A stretch of 64,000 bases of DNA from Thamnaconus septentrionalis. Taxonomy: Eukaryota > Chordata > Actinopteri > Tetraodontiformes > Monacanthidae. The stretch spans positions 4,082,515 to 4,146,514 of the forward strand of contig CM020508.1 of NCBI GenBank assembly GCA_009823395.1. The letters are read 5' to 3'. Below, one piece after another: positions 13,285 to 24,894 of this stretch. Every line of letters begins with the position of its first letter. Position 1 is the first letter of the stretch. The notes below the pieces were generated by a model. The model saw only the letters and a program-made list of their open reading frames with translations, made no database searches and was not told where the DNA came from. The position numbers were made by a program, and so were the translations under genes.

Positions 13285-15632
13285 AGTGCGCTTGTTTGTG
13301 TAAATGCAAAAAGAAAGCAAAGAGTTTTAGTAGAAGCTCAGAGTTTCCTAGTGACTCTAGTAGATCTAAAACCTCTTTAAACGACATCACCTGACCTGGA
13401 CAATTTTTTTTCAAATCACAAACTGATGACTTCTGTACAGGTTTTTCTTGAATCCTGATGTTTTCTGCGCCCTGACTCAACTTTGCAGCCAACAGAGACA
13501 CAGTTACAACATCCGGGAAAAACAAGATAATTGTTGTTGTTGTCGCTTGTTGACAGAAAAGGCTAAAAATAACCCGGCGTTGGTATGCACGCACGCACGC
13601 GCGCGTCAGTTGTGTTTTGTTTACATATTCCAAAGACAACCCGTCCCGTCAGGCGCCGTTTACGCTCGTCATCCGAGACAGAATGCGAGTTTAAACTGCG
13701 ACGCAGTTGAGCGAGGCCAACAGGTTTTTCATTTCACGCACGAGGATGAGTTCAAACACGGCGGAAAAAGTCTCTCGCTTCATCGTCATCAAGGCAGGAC
13801 TTGTGCACCACTCGACGGTGGGATTCCATCGCGTCAATCACGACTCAACAGCGGCAAGAAGTCACTCTTTCTAAGCGTCTCCGTTCAGAAAGGTTTTGCT
13901 CGCGGATGAAACGAGACACTGCAAAGGAGTCGAGTTGTTTGCCCCGAATGTGTCAGCGGCAAAACACCAATAATGGAGCAAAACGCAAACAAACACACAC
14001 ACACACACATATATATATAACACGGTAAACACAACAGCTGCTGTATTGCTGAGCTTCTCCCGTCAGAAATCTCACTCATCCGTCTTGCTGAGCTCTCACC
14101 GAGGCCAAAGCACAAAGTGGCCGATCATCAATCAGCGTCTTTTTCTTCGTTTCTTCAAGAGGTGACAAACAGGAAGTAAAGAAGGAAACTGGAAGCAATC
14201 GATCACATTGGTCCACTTTGAAATCTGACAGGCAGAAACTTTGTCCAATCGGCTTTCATGCTGCGTTTTTTTTTGTGACTTGAGTCCAACTGATAAAAAG
14301 AAAAAGTCCCGTGAAATCAGCTGCCGTGACGCAGCGAGGTGTCTGCGGCCGCCGCCGCCGGGCCGGAGACGAGGCCGCAGCGGCCGCCCAGCCCCCGCCC
14401 ACCCAGCGCTGCTCTATTTACACCGATTGTCATTCAGATTAGTGGCGGCTGCTGTTGTTTGAGGCTGCCCCTGACACCATTAATGTGAAAAGCACAATTA
14501 AGAGCAATTAGGCTTTTCCAGGCAGGAGAATGTTTTGATTTTTTTTTTTTGGTGGGAGGGCGCAGGGGGGCATTCAGGACCCTCTGCATGACACACAAAG
14601 CACCAGAGGCCCTGAAGCTCTCAGATCTCAGAGGTTCCTGCGCCAGCTGAGAGCCGCCGCCGCTGCTGCCGCTGCTGCCGCTGCTGCCGCTGCTGCCGCT
14701 GCTGCTCTGAAGTTGCCGCTGTGCAAACCGATTCCGCGGTTCGGCTTTATCAAAAAATACCTTCACAAATCCATTAGCACGGAGTCTGGCAGAGCGCTCA
14801 GTGGGCCTGAGCCAGCGGGGCAGAGGGAGAAAAAAAAAAACAGCCACAAATTCAGGAGAAACAAGATCCGCCGTCACACACGATCAAGGGCCTGACACTC
14901 GCCGCAAAAGTCCCCGACCGGCAAATACAAACCGATGGAGCCACGTTGGATCAGACTCCCGACTGTCTGCCGGCGAGCGGGGAAAACGGAGCCGCCCCAC
15001 GCTCGCAGGAACCCGGGGAGGCGACCCCGGGCGTGACGTGATGCGAGCGGTCAGCTCATTGGGCCGGGGTAATGGTCGGCTAATCTTCGACGAGAGCCTC
15101 GGAGGGCTGGGGAAGGAGAAGAAGGAAAGGAAAGGAGGAGGAGGAGAAGAAGAAGAAGAATCGGTGCAGGGTGAGGAGAGGGAGGGGCGGTGGGGGGGCC
15201 TTGAGGCAAACCAACCCTGTTCACAGACCACAGGAAGCAGGAAGCAGAGTCCGGGGAGCGTGCACAGACTTGCTGAACCCCCCAACCCCAACCCCAATGC
15301 AGCAGGATTTGTCCCAGGTGGACGGGGTGGGGGTGCACAGGCCTGTTAAGTGCTTCCTGTTAGAGAATTAACCCGTCCCCACCCCCTACCCGCCTGCACC
15401 CGTCTCCTTCTTCTCCTCCTCCTCCTCCTCCTCCTCCTCCCCCAACATCAGTATCATGCGACCCCTCCGGTGACCCCTGGAGGGGAGGCAGAGGCTGTGG
15501 CCACACGCTGTGTTATCAAGCCTCATGAATTCTCCACCGACGGCCACGCAGAGTTCAGCACATCAAGTGGGGAGGTCAAGAGAGAGCAGGGGAGATAGAC
15601 AGAGGGACAAACAGAGAGACAAACAGAAAGAC

Positions 15633-15852
<220 letters not shown>

Positions 15853-16423
15853 TGCTGCCCCGACGTGCGTCATCACTAAAACTCTGCCGTAACTTCCCCG
15901 CAATTACACAGAGACCCGAGGAGTCCTGGCGCTGCTGGCTCGCAGCCTCTCGGACCGGTCTAATAACTGGACAGCCTCTCACTGCAATAACAAAAAGCCA
16001 TAAGCTATTTGCTGGCACGGATTCCAGGCCACACGCCCCTTTACTTACTCGTGGGAAGAGAGCGCGAGAGAAAGAGAGAGTCTGAGAAACCCACTCAGGA
16101 AAAAAAAACAAAACCCAAAAGGATCGTGAGAGGAAGGTCTGACACGAGCTCCAAAACATGACAAAATGAAGGGACTTTTAGGATTTATTTCCTCTTTTAA
16201 ACTCGGGCTGTTTACTTTCCGAGGTGGGCTGAACTTTTATCACTTTATTTATCTGCGCCACTCATTCCAAGCGAAACGCCGCGCGCGGGGCGCCGTGTCC
16301 ACTCGCGCTCCTCCTCAAAATACGATGAAATAATAGCAATAAAAAAATAAAAAAAAAAACATGGAAAGAGAAAGAGAAGGGGAAAGAGAGAGGTCGAGGT
16401 CGAGGCCGAGAGGGATTACTCAC

Positions 16424-16703
16424 GCACTGCCTCCTGCTTGGGGTCCAGCTCGGCGCAGGTCTGCTGCAGCTGCCCGATCCTGCCCTGCAGCCGCCGGACC
16501 CGCTGGCCGGTGGCCGCCAGCTCGCCCTCCAGCTCCTGGAACATGGAGCAGGCGTGCCGGGCCAGGTCCGACAGCTGCCGCAGGCTGCGGGACAGCGACA
16601 CATTGCTGACGGACACCAGGTCCTCGTAGAGCGCGCCCTCCTCGTTGGGCACCCGGTACCTGCACAGCAGCTGCGGCTCCACGGTCCGCTTGGCGAACGG
16701 CAT
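16424..16703 (-). CDS. nhs: NHS actin remodelling regulator, first coding exon (WAVE homology domain)
   Basis: The exon opens with [15 protein letters not shown] and ends in LDPKQEAV followed by a GTGAGT donor at 16,423 (phase 1). The start motif and the end LDPKQEAV match NHS exon 1 as I recall it. The middle, with [20 protein letters not shown] and a following helical stretch, is the WAVE homology domain shared with WASF/SCAR proteins. This domain joins Abi and HSPC300 partners and places NHS proteins at lamellipodia and cell junctions; NHS loss causes congenital cataract and dental anomalies in humans. The exon lacks the long proline/alanine-rich insert of human NHS exon 1. Teleosts usually carry nhsa and nhsb, and I cannot tell which this is. 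NHSL1 is less likely because of the MPFAKR start and the REPS2 neighbour. The rest of the gene lies beyond the left edge. Confidence 0.9.
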
Positions 16704-17060
16704 GTTTGCTTAGAAATCCTCCAGCCGGAGCGAGCGCGTCTCTCCCCTGATCCGGAGCCTGATCCGGTGGCGGCGGAGCTCAGCTGCTGCTGCTGCTGCT
16801 GCTGCTGCTGCCCCCATCCTTTCATCTGTGTGAGAGAGGGACTCACTGCTGTGCTCCGGGCGGCCGCGCCGGGTCATCTGCTGTCCCCGATGCCGCTGTG
16901 TTTTTCTCTAAAGTAAAGCGGTGGTTTTTAAAAAACGGTGGTAGCGGAAACCTGGACTGGATCACCGAGAGCCGGTGAATCCGGAGCGCGTCAGCCCGCC
17001 GCCGTGCCGGGACACAGGACGGCAGGGGAACAGCACCACCAGCACGATTCAGGTTACACA
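16704..17060 (-). promoter_or_regulatory. nhs: 5' leader and GC-rich promoter region of nhs, with (CAG)9 tract
   Basis: The sequence upstream of the nhs start codon is GC- and CpG-rich, as expected of a vertebrate first exon and promoter. In the sense strand it carries a (CAG)9 run at 16,784-16,810. An upstream ATG at 16,844-16,846 opens a frame that translates the CAG run as glutamine and overlaps the main start codon out of frame. If transcription starts above 16,846, this would act as an overlapping upstream ORF. The transcription start itself cannot be located from sequence, and no clear TATA box is seen. Confidence 0.5.
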
Positions 17061-17354
17061 CGGCAGGAATGGATTGGACCTGAATCGTTTTATTTTATTA
17101 TTATCATTATTATTATTATTATTTTTAACAAAACAATTGAATAAAACAGTTAATTCTTTCGTTATCTGACTAATAAGGAGAAAGTTAGAGGGACAACTGT
17201 TAAGGGTGAGGATAAACTTCACTGTTATCTGATTAAATCAAACACAAAAAAGGAAAAAGGAAATTGACAGGAAAGGGTAAAACAAGCACAGATTACGTGA
17301 AAACAAAACTAAAATAACAGTCACATTAAAAACAACCAACACTGTTACACTGTT

Positions 17355-17928
17355 CAGTGTTGGCGAGTAATAAATTACTAAGCAATCCACTACTGTAATT
17401 AAACTACTTTTTTAGTAACAGGGATTACAGTGGCAAAACTAGTAATCATATCATAATCATTTTATCAAGTAACAATGTAATTACTTTTCTGAAATGTTTT
17501 GCAAGCAAAAAAAAACAACATCTTATTAACCACAAAATGTCTGAAATTTAGAAAAACAACCGAAAACAATGATGTCGCAGATTGATGATGCAGCCGTGCA
17601 TGCAACGTCATTGATATGCGACGATGCACCAAAACAAGCCTGGAGGCGGCAAAAGAAAAACAGCGATTGTGTTTGTAGCTGGAAATACAAACATTATTTT
17701 TAGTTCATCTCGTCTAAATCAAAGAATATTGTGGTTCGTTGTGCGTTATGTGCAGGAAACAAGACGTTCTCAACTGTTACTATATATTTTTTAAACTAAA
17801 TAAATTAGTAATTAGTAATTGATTACTTATGAAACAAAGTAGTTAAAGAAGTAATTAGATTAGCTTTTAAAGGAGTAATCAGTAATCAGTAGCTGAACTA
17901 CTTTCATGGAGTAATCCCAACAACGCTG
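17355..17928. mobile_element. non-autonomous hAT-type MITE with 8-bp target-site duplication
   Basis: The left end reads CAGTGTTGGCGAGTAATAAA and the right end, reverse-complemented, reads CAGCGTTGTTGGGATTACTC. These are imperfect terminal inverted repeats of the CAGTGTTGG type common in fish hAT elements. The element is flanked on both sides by the same 8 bases, ACACTGTT (17,347-17,354 and 17,929-17,936), the target-site duplication length of hAT transposases. It is 574 bp, rich in TAATTAC-like subterminal motifs, and has no transposase frame, so it would have been moved in trans. Confidence 0.85.
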
Positions 17929-20059
17929 ACACTGTTACACTTGACACTGTGAACAATAAACAATAAAATAAAACAAGTCTATTTATTTTTTATTAAAAGA
18001 ATTTCTATCATAACCTGAAGTGCCGAGGTGCATTGTTGAGAAAAGACCCACTGAAGTGAGGATTTGTTGACTTCTGAAAGTTGAAGAGTCAGACAGAAGA
18101 GTCATGAATGTTGGGTGGAAGGAGAGCTTGTCGTGATTTGTTCCTCCTTTGTCAGCTCTGTAACATCTCCCTGAAGCCAGTAGTTTGTATTCTGCGAAGA
18201 GGAGGATTTTCTGCCTTGATATATTTTCTATAGGTTCCAGGTCAAACTGTCTTCATCTTCCTCATTTAACCTTTGACCTTTCTTGACACGTTGCCGGACC
18301 TTCGCGTGCTTGAAAGGAGATAAAAAAAAGAACGGGGAGGTCTTGGGGAGGGAGCCACCAGCTGCCAGGGGGGGGGGGTCCCTCACCTGGGGGAAAAGAG
18401 AGAAGTGCACCTGCGCCCTTTGTGATATCACAAAAGGTTGGTTTCCAGGACTTTCTGAAAAGTGCAGCAAGCAGAGGAGGTAGTGAGCCGTCGGGACGGA
18501 GGCAGAGAATAAAATCCAGTTTAATAAAGCACCATCACACTGATTGACTTCATGACTAAAAAGATAAACAACTGAAATTGTAATTTGGTAACATCAACTC
18601 TTTTGCTTTCAAAATCATGACAGTGATAAAAATCCACTATTTGAATTGGCTAGTTATATCAATTGCATTTAGAAAAAAAACATCACTTTATTTTGGTTCT
18701 GGGTTCAACGTATGTTTTGTTTTTTTTTGTCTTAAAAGGCTTATTTTGGCCAATCACAGAACACTGACAACTGGGACTTTAAAGTATGTATGTCTGTTGT
18801 TGTGTGTAATGTACAGTATGTATGAAAAGATTCATTCATCACGGCACCGCACAGCCTCGTTCATTAAAACAACAGTTATTTTAGTCGTCTTATTTCTGGC
18901 GATGACGACACACACACAGAGAGCTCTCATCAGCTAACCTGGACAAGCCATTGCACCGCTTCTATTATTTACGCTGAGGTGGTGGGGTGAGTTGTTGAAA
19001 GTAGAGCATGATGGGACGGGGAAAAAAAAGAGAAAAACTTCTGAGGTCAGAAATATTTATGGGCGAGATTCTCTCACGGCAAAAGACGAGGACCCGAGAG
19101 GTATATTTAGACGGCGACAGGTCGTTGTCTCTGGGTGGATGTTCCTTCCTTCCCTCCCTCCCTCGCTCCCTCCCTCCGTCTCCTCGCGTCACAAAAGACG
19201 AAAAAAAACCCCAAAACAAACTATTTTCGAACTTTAATCGACTCGAAGCGGCCGGGCAGCGTCTCGGGGCTCCACTTCCACCTCATCACTTCCGCGCCCG
19301 TGGCTCCGTCCTGCGTGCGCCCAGCCCGACCGGCCTTCATTCACATTTGCTGAATGAGTGTTTAGCTAAATCCCAGCGGGGTGAAAGGCCCAGCATCAGC
19401 AGAGAGGGGGCGGCCTGAAAGCGCTTCCTGTGGCCCGGCTAAAGTCCACAGCTGAAGTTGCAACCTTTGCAAAGCCGCCGGGCGCGGCGGACAAAGCAGC
19501 GGCCAGGGAAGCGGCGCATGGCGTCATCTTTGAGTCATGGAGGCGACCACAAAAGGGCCCAACTTGAACGCACAAAGGGCCACTAATCTTTGTCGTGAGC
19601 GATGGGAAGGGAAGGGGAGGGGTAAGGGGGAGGGAGGGTGGAGGCGTTGCCCTGGCTGAGGTGGAGGTTTGCCGTGAACTTGGCTCGTCAAAACCTATTG
19701 CCGTTCTCTTCATTTCTTCGTTTCGACGTTCCTTCACAATGGCTCCGCCCCCTTTACATCCAGACAGCGATCAATAACACGACCCGAGCGGATGATGATG
19801 ATAGTAATAATAATGACAACACCGTTACTGCTGACCGCGCACCGCTCGCTACAGCCGGTAATTAAATCAAACTACCATTCATCCGCAGCGACACATGTCC
19901 CACACGTATAGTTTTCTCCGCCCGCGCAGCTGCCGTCATGAAATACAAACCAGCCATTTTTTAAACAGTATTTATAGTGCAGGCGGGCCGGCCGGCGCTG
20001 TGCCAAGATGTGGCGTGCGCCGAGCGTGCATGGAACTGCAACCGATGCAGGCGCCAGGT

Positions 20060-20135
20060 ATTAGTTTGCTGTTTGTCGCCTTACAGCCACGAGAAGGTTG
20101 TGGGTTTGATTCCCGGGCCTGAGGCGTTGCTGGCG
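20060..20135 (+). repeat. degenerate fragment of the tRNA-derived SINE
   Basis: A short stretch around GTCGCCTTACAGCCACGAGA and the B-box-like GGTTTGATTCCCGGGCCT aligns by eye to the head of the SINE copies at 50,568 and 56,581. Outside this block the similarity is lost. It is an old, truncated copy. Confidence 0.5.
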
Positions 20136-20936
20136 TGATGCAGTTTCTCCAGCATCATGCCACAATCCAGATTCATGCAAGTGGGTGTTTTCAAGTGTGT
20201 GACTTTTTGTCTCAAGAGGCCAAAAGTCAGCTGATGGCTGCAATTAAGGTCGACTGAAACTGTTCTCCCCCGCAGTTTCTCAAGACGGATGTGTGAGATT
20301 TCAGGCTTGAAATCCTGGAAAGCTCTCTGCAGATGTGCTCCCTGTCTACGAGTGAATGTCGCAGAGTGCAGCTGAGGCCGATGGAAGTGAGTATGCCTCG
20401 TAGCTGTTTTTATGGGTATTTAGGCACTGTTTTTATGCTTTTTATTTTAGGAGACAATGTTGGTGGATGAAGAGTTGCTCGCAAACTCTGTCAAAGTCGA
20501 TCCAGGTTATCGTAAAGATGGAGTGCCGAGCTCCCGGATTTTCTTGTTGGTTACATGAAGATGCATCACCCTCTTCACCCAAAAGGCTTCTGCAAGTCCC
20601 AAGATAGAAGAAGCCCAGTCGGCTAAATCTCAGTCTTTGAAGCACCGCAGTTCTTGGTCGACGCCTCCATTAGGTATAAATAAAAACGTGACATGAAAGT
20701 GCAATTAACCTGGACGTAAACAGAGAGCGACAGTTGGCGGCTAATTTTAAGACAGTTCACTGTTGTAATGACTGAGCTGCTGCTGCTGGCGGTGGTGAGG
20801 CTGCAGTGAGCATCCCCTCTGTGACCAAAACCATTGTTCTCTCGCTGAGAAAATGACACAAAGAGAAGGTCTAAATGGACGTGAGAGTTGAGGATTACTT
20901 TGAAAGTTGTTGGATGTCGACGGGGTGGCATGAATG

Positions 20937-20938
<2 letters not shown>

Positions 20939-20980
<42 letters not shown>
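20939..20980. repeat. (GCA)14 triplet repeat
   Basis: A pure GCA/CAG run of 42 bases in the intergenic region past REPS2. Frames through it give poly-Ala or poly-Ser only. Confidence 0.95.
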
Positions 20981-20984
<4 letters not shown>

Positions 20985-21138
20985 CGTAAGGCGTCTAAAT
21001 GGGAGCCAAGTGTGTCAGCTGGATATTTTTGGGCGGCGGTGGTCGAGGCTCTGGGAACGCCGCCACTGGCGGCGATCTGCTGCTTGACCCACGCTTGTTA
21101 TGTCTGCGTCGGAGAAAGGCCAGCTGCTGCGTGGGAGC

Positions 21139-21500
21139 CTGTCTGTCTGTATGACTGACTGTCTGACTGACTGACTGACTGCCTGCCTGCCTGTCTGTCT
21201 GTCTGACTGACTGACTGTCTGTCTGTATGACTGACTGACTGCCTGTCTGTCTGTCTGACTGACTGACTGCCTGTCTGTCTGTCTGTATGACTGACTGTCT
21301 GACTGACTGACTGACTGTCTGTCTGTCTGTCTGACTGACTGACTGTCTGTCTGTATGACTGACTGTCTGACTGACTGACTGCCTGTCTGTCTGTCTGTCT
21401 GTCTGACTGACTGCCTGTCTGTCTGTCTGTATGACTGACTGTCTGACTGACTGTGACTGTCTGCCTGTCTGTCTGTCTGTCTGTCTGACTGACTGACTGA
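21139..21500. repeat. imperfect (CTGA/CTGT/CTGC)n tetranucleotide tract, about 360 bp
   Basis: The tract consists almost entirely of CTGA, CTGT, CTGC and TATGA tetramers. Blocks of CTGTCTGT alternate with CTGACTGA and recur roughly every 40-60 bases, giving a loose higher-order repeat. It lies in the intergenic region past the REPS2 3' end. Confidence 0.95.
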
Positions 21501-22378
21501 CGTTACACCATCACCACTTCAGGAGCGCAACAGTGATCACAGGCGACAGAAAATAGAAGAAAACTTTATTGATCGCGGCTTGTGCGCGGTTCAGCATCCA
21601 GTCCACACATGCAGCGACAAGTCAAGCGTGCCGTCAGGGGTTCGAGCCAACGGAGGCATTTTCAGGGGGAAAAATGGTGTAAAGTGAGCTGGAGCAGCAC
21701 CAAATGTTTGCATAGATAAATCAAAACAACATCCACACCCTTTGACTTTTTTTGGATGGGATGGGATCTAAGTGCCGCCTTTTTCCTCATCGCAGAACAT
21801 ACTCGGATGCCCAAACTCAACTTTAGCACCATGGGCTTCACCCCCGGTGGCCACACGTGGAATAACCATTAAAACAAAACTTCTAAAGGTTGCATATCAT
21901 GCAAAATTCTTTTGACCTGTGTGTCTCTGAAAAGATGATAAAAATGCATCCTCGACTTGTCTGCACTTTTCAGAAAACGTGTGTGCAAAACCACCCAGGA
22001 AACCTCCACTGGAATCCATGATGGAAAAAAATAAGGATGTTAAAGAGGAAAATAAAATGAGACCTTTAATTTCTTCAAGGAATAAGACAGCAAACTGCGA
22101 AATGTACTGCATTCTATGAAGGACTCAAGATCAAAACAATTGTCAGAATGAATACTTCACACAACTAACCTTGTTTAAAATGAAAAATATGAAATAAAAA
22201 CCTGCAAAAAAACATCATGAGAAGTTGTGACACCTGCAGCCCTTGTTTGGCAGATTGTAAACCCTCGTTACATGGACGACGTATTAATTACAGACAACTA
22301 GTTGTGTCAAGACATTCTTGTCCGAGGGAGAGGACGCAGCAGCAACAGCAGCAGCAGCAGCTCCAAGCAGACATCGCG

Positions 22379-23376
22379 TCACGCCGAGGTCAGAGGTCGC
22401 AGCAGCTCCAGCTGGGCCTCCAGGGTCAGCCGCTCCTGGTGGACCACCTGGCCGCCACAAACAGACAGAAGGAAATATGCTGTGATTTGTGGCAAACCTT
22501 TTTAAATACTTTTTAAATATGTATTTTTTTTGGTCTGAAATTCAGCTCTACAAAAACTGTGAATCCTGCTTCGTAAATAAAAAAATCCAGCTTGTTTAGT
22601 GGCCTACAGATATTCCAGTTGGGAAAAAATGCAAAAAAAAAAACAAAACACTGTAATTTCTGTCAAATGTAAATGTTTGCTAGATAGCAACTGTTGGGTA
22701 GATAGCAACAAGGATGCCGAAGACAAAAAAAATGAAAGAACTCAAACACATTAAGAGAACGTTTGATTGATTTAGTGTTTATGAAAACATTGCTAGATAT
22801 TATATTATTGCTTCTCAATAAACTCATGCAAACAGTTCTGGAAATCATCACAAACTGTCTCTGACAAATGTTGCACAACAGCAGAGGACGGAAAAAATAA
22901 ATAAATGTGGGACTGATTCTGGAAGTTTTGAATCAGATTTGTTTTCTCCCTCCGCCGCGGTGGAAACGTCAAGTCAGAGTTATTCTGTGGGCACACGCCC
23001 TGCTGCCGTCGGACGTCTGACCAGGCCGGGTCTCTATTTTGGAGAGGACATTTGTGGATGCCAGAGGCTCTCTGGTATTCTGTCAAAGCCTCGGCTCTAA
23101 ATATAAAGACACATGTCGGTGCCTTTCTCTGCAGAATTCCACACATGCCTCGGTGGAAACGCAGGAGCGGACTGCGGAATCCTGATTCACTTGGTCGTCA
23201 GAGGAAATTCACACGAAACATCTAGCAGTGAACTGGAAGGACTCAAATCTGTCCTTTTATTTGTGTTGTGTTTCTGTTGTTGTTGCATTGTAGCAACGAA
23301 AGTGGCGCATGGGAAGGTTTTTTTGTGTGTGACTGGATCACTTACGAGGAGAATGACAAGCATGCAGCATGTGTTG

Positions 23377-23412
<36 letters not shown>

Positions 23413-24894
23413 TGCGTGTGGGCCATGGGCAGATCCCCGGGGGGCAAACAGGCAGCTCTGTGCCATAAGCTGAGCTGTGCATTATGGGCAACGGAGCTGA
23501 TAGTTGAGCTGGGACCTTTGTCAACGAGGCAGCCTGCTGCACATGGGGATTTTAATGCACAATTAAAAAAATAAAATAAAATTGTAAATCATGAAAAAAA
23601 ACATCACCGGCGCCTCCTATCTCTGAGATATATGCGTTCTACTTGACAACACAACAACAAAAAAAAAAAAAAAAAAAAAAAAAACGGACAGGGCTGACCT
23701 TGAACTGCTGCTGCAGCTCGCTGTTGAGACGGGTCAGCACGCCGTTGGTCTCCTTGTTTTTGCGGATGGCCGTCTGGATCTCCCTCCTTTGTCTGCTCGG
23801 CAGCCTGGAAGACAAGTCAGTGAACTTTCTAGTGGGAACGCAGCCTCGTTGAGAATAACATCTCCCTGGCATTCAAGGATAAATCACTCCTGACTGAACC
23901 GGCCGCCAACGTCGGGCTTTTTACAAAGGCCTGCAACGGGATGTTTGCAGACGGGGGGATTAAAAGCGTCACGTCAAAAGTCAACAATCGCGGACAGACA
24001 CAACGGGACGCGCCGAGAATTATCAGGCGTCAATCATCTGCTCCTGTGTCGCCTCCTGCCGCACTGACAAGCAGGACTGAGGACAGGCCGGCGACAGGAC
24101 CACACACGCTCACGCACACCTTCCTTTCTGCTGAGGGAGGTTTTTAAAATGCTGCTAATTACCTCGTGTCACTCAGTTCAAGATAAGAGTGTCAAGATGT
24201 CTTCCTCAGGGCACTGTGAAAAGCTTTAACACAGTAGTTTTGGCAAAAGAAAAAAGAAAAATCCTTAGCCAATGAAGAAAATCTGTTTTTTTCTCTGAGT
24301 GCTATGCTAGCACTTAGCAAGCCAGCCACAACTGCCAAGACTAGATCTAAAAAGAATACATTGATTGTTTTACACTGAAATAATTTATTCAGGTAAAAGA
24401 TGGAATATCTTTAAATACGCTAGCAGGTGCTAGCTGGTACTTGGATATTAGCATTGAGCTAGGAATCTTCTTGACATTTGATCCCTTTCTCAAGCTAATC
24501 TGGTTTCTACTGGTTTTGGTTTGGCGCGACTTGGATTAGATCAATATTTGGTAATTAAAGTGTACTTCACAACTTCACTGACTTTTGAGCGGTTTTGACT
24601 GTGGGGGCGCTCATGGCACCGTGAGGAGGGACTGTCTCCAGGTTGGGCTTCTCCACGGTGAACTTCCTGCGGACGGGCTTCTGTGGAGCCTGACTGTGGG
24701 ACCCTCCGCTCATGTCCTGGGGAAGAGTTTTAAGCTGTGGTTACAACCAAATAAAGTGTTAATATGATCCTTCAACAGGGTTTTTAAACTGTATGAGCTC
24801 TTTCGACCTGTTTGGGAACACCGCTGAGGTCTTCAGAGGTGGGGCTGAATCTGGAGCGCGGACCCTGTAGCTGAGGCTTAACGCTGCTCTCCTC
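22379..24894 (-). CDS. reps2: REPS2 C-terminal exons 16-19 with RalBP1-binding coiled coil
   Basis: Exons 24808-24894, 24583-24716, 23699-23804 and 22379-22447. The third carries [19 protein letters not shown] followed by [10 protein letters not shown], and the last reads [18 protein letters not shown] and stops at TGA (22,379-22,381). Heptad-like leucines indicate a coiled coil, the family's RalBP1-binding segment. The intron of about 3.6 kb upstream of 24,894 contains several mobile-element fragments (25,217-25,672 and a microsatellite-rich AT region near 26,930-27,010). Confidence 0.9.

Larger units (their letters stand above)
17061..22378. other. intergenic region between nhs and REPS2 (includes REPS2 3' UTR)
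   Basis: No protein-coding gene is recognisable here. The stretch holds a complete hAT-type MITE (17,355-17,928), a fragment of the tRNA-derived SINE family (about 20,060-20,135), a (GCA)14 run (20,939-20,980) and an imperfect CTGA/CTGT tract (21,139-21,500). The part just below 22,379 must contain the REPS2 3' UTR; an ATTAAA-type signal on the minus strand near 22,064 is one candidate poly(A) signal. The long frames around 20,900-21,100 are translations of the triplet repeat. Confidence 0.6.

Noticed and set aside
13055..13639. 194-codon minus-strand frame over the hairpin
   Set aside because: It translates CA repeats as THTHTHT and the hairpin arms; nothing in it resembles a protein family.
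16361..16916. Plus-strand frames opposite the nhs first exon
   Set aside because: Antisense shadows of a GC-rich coding exon; the minus frame matches NHS.
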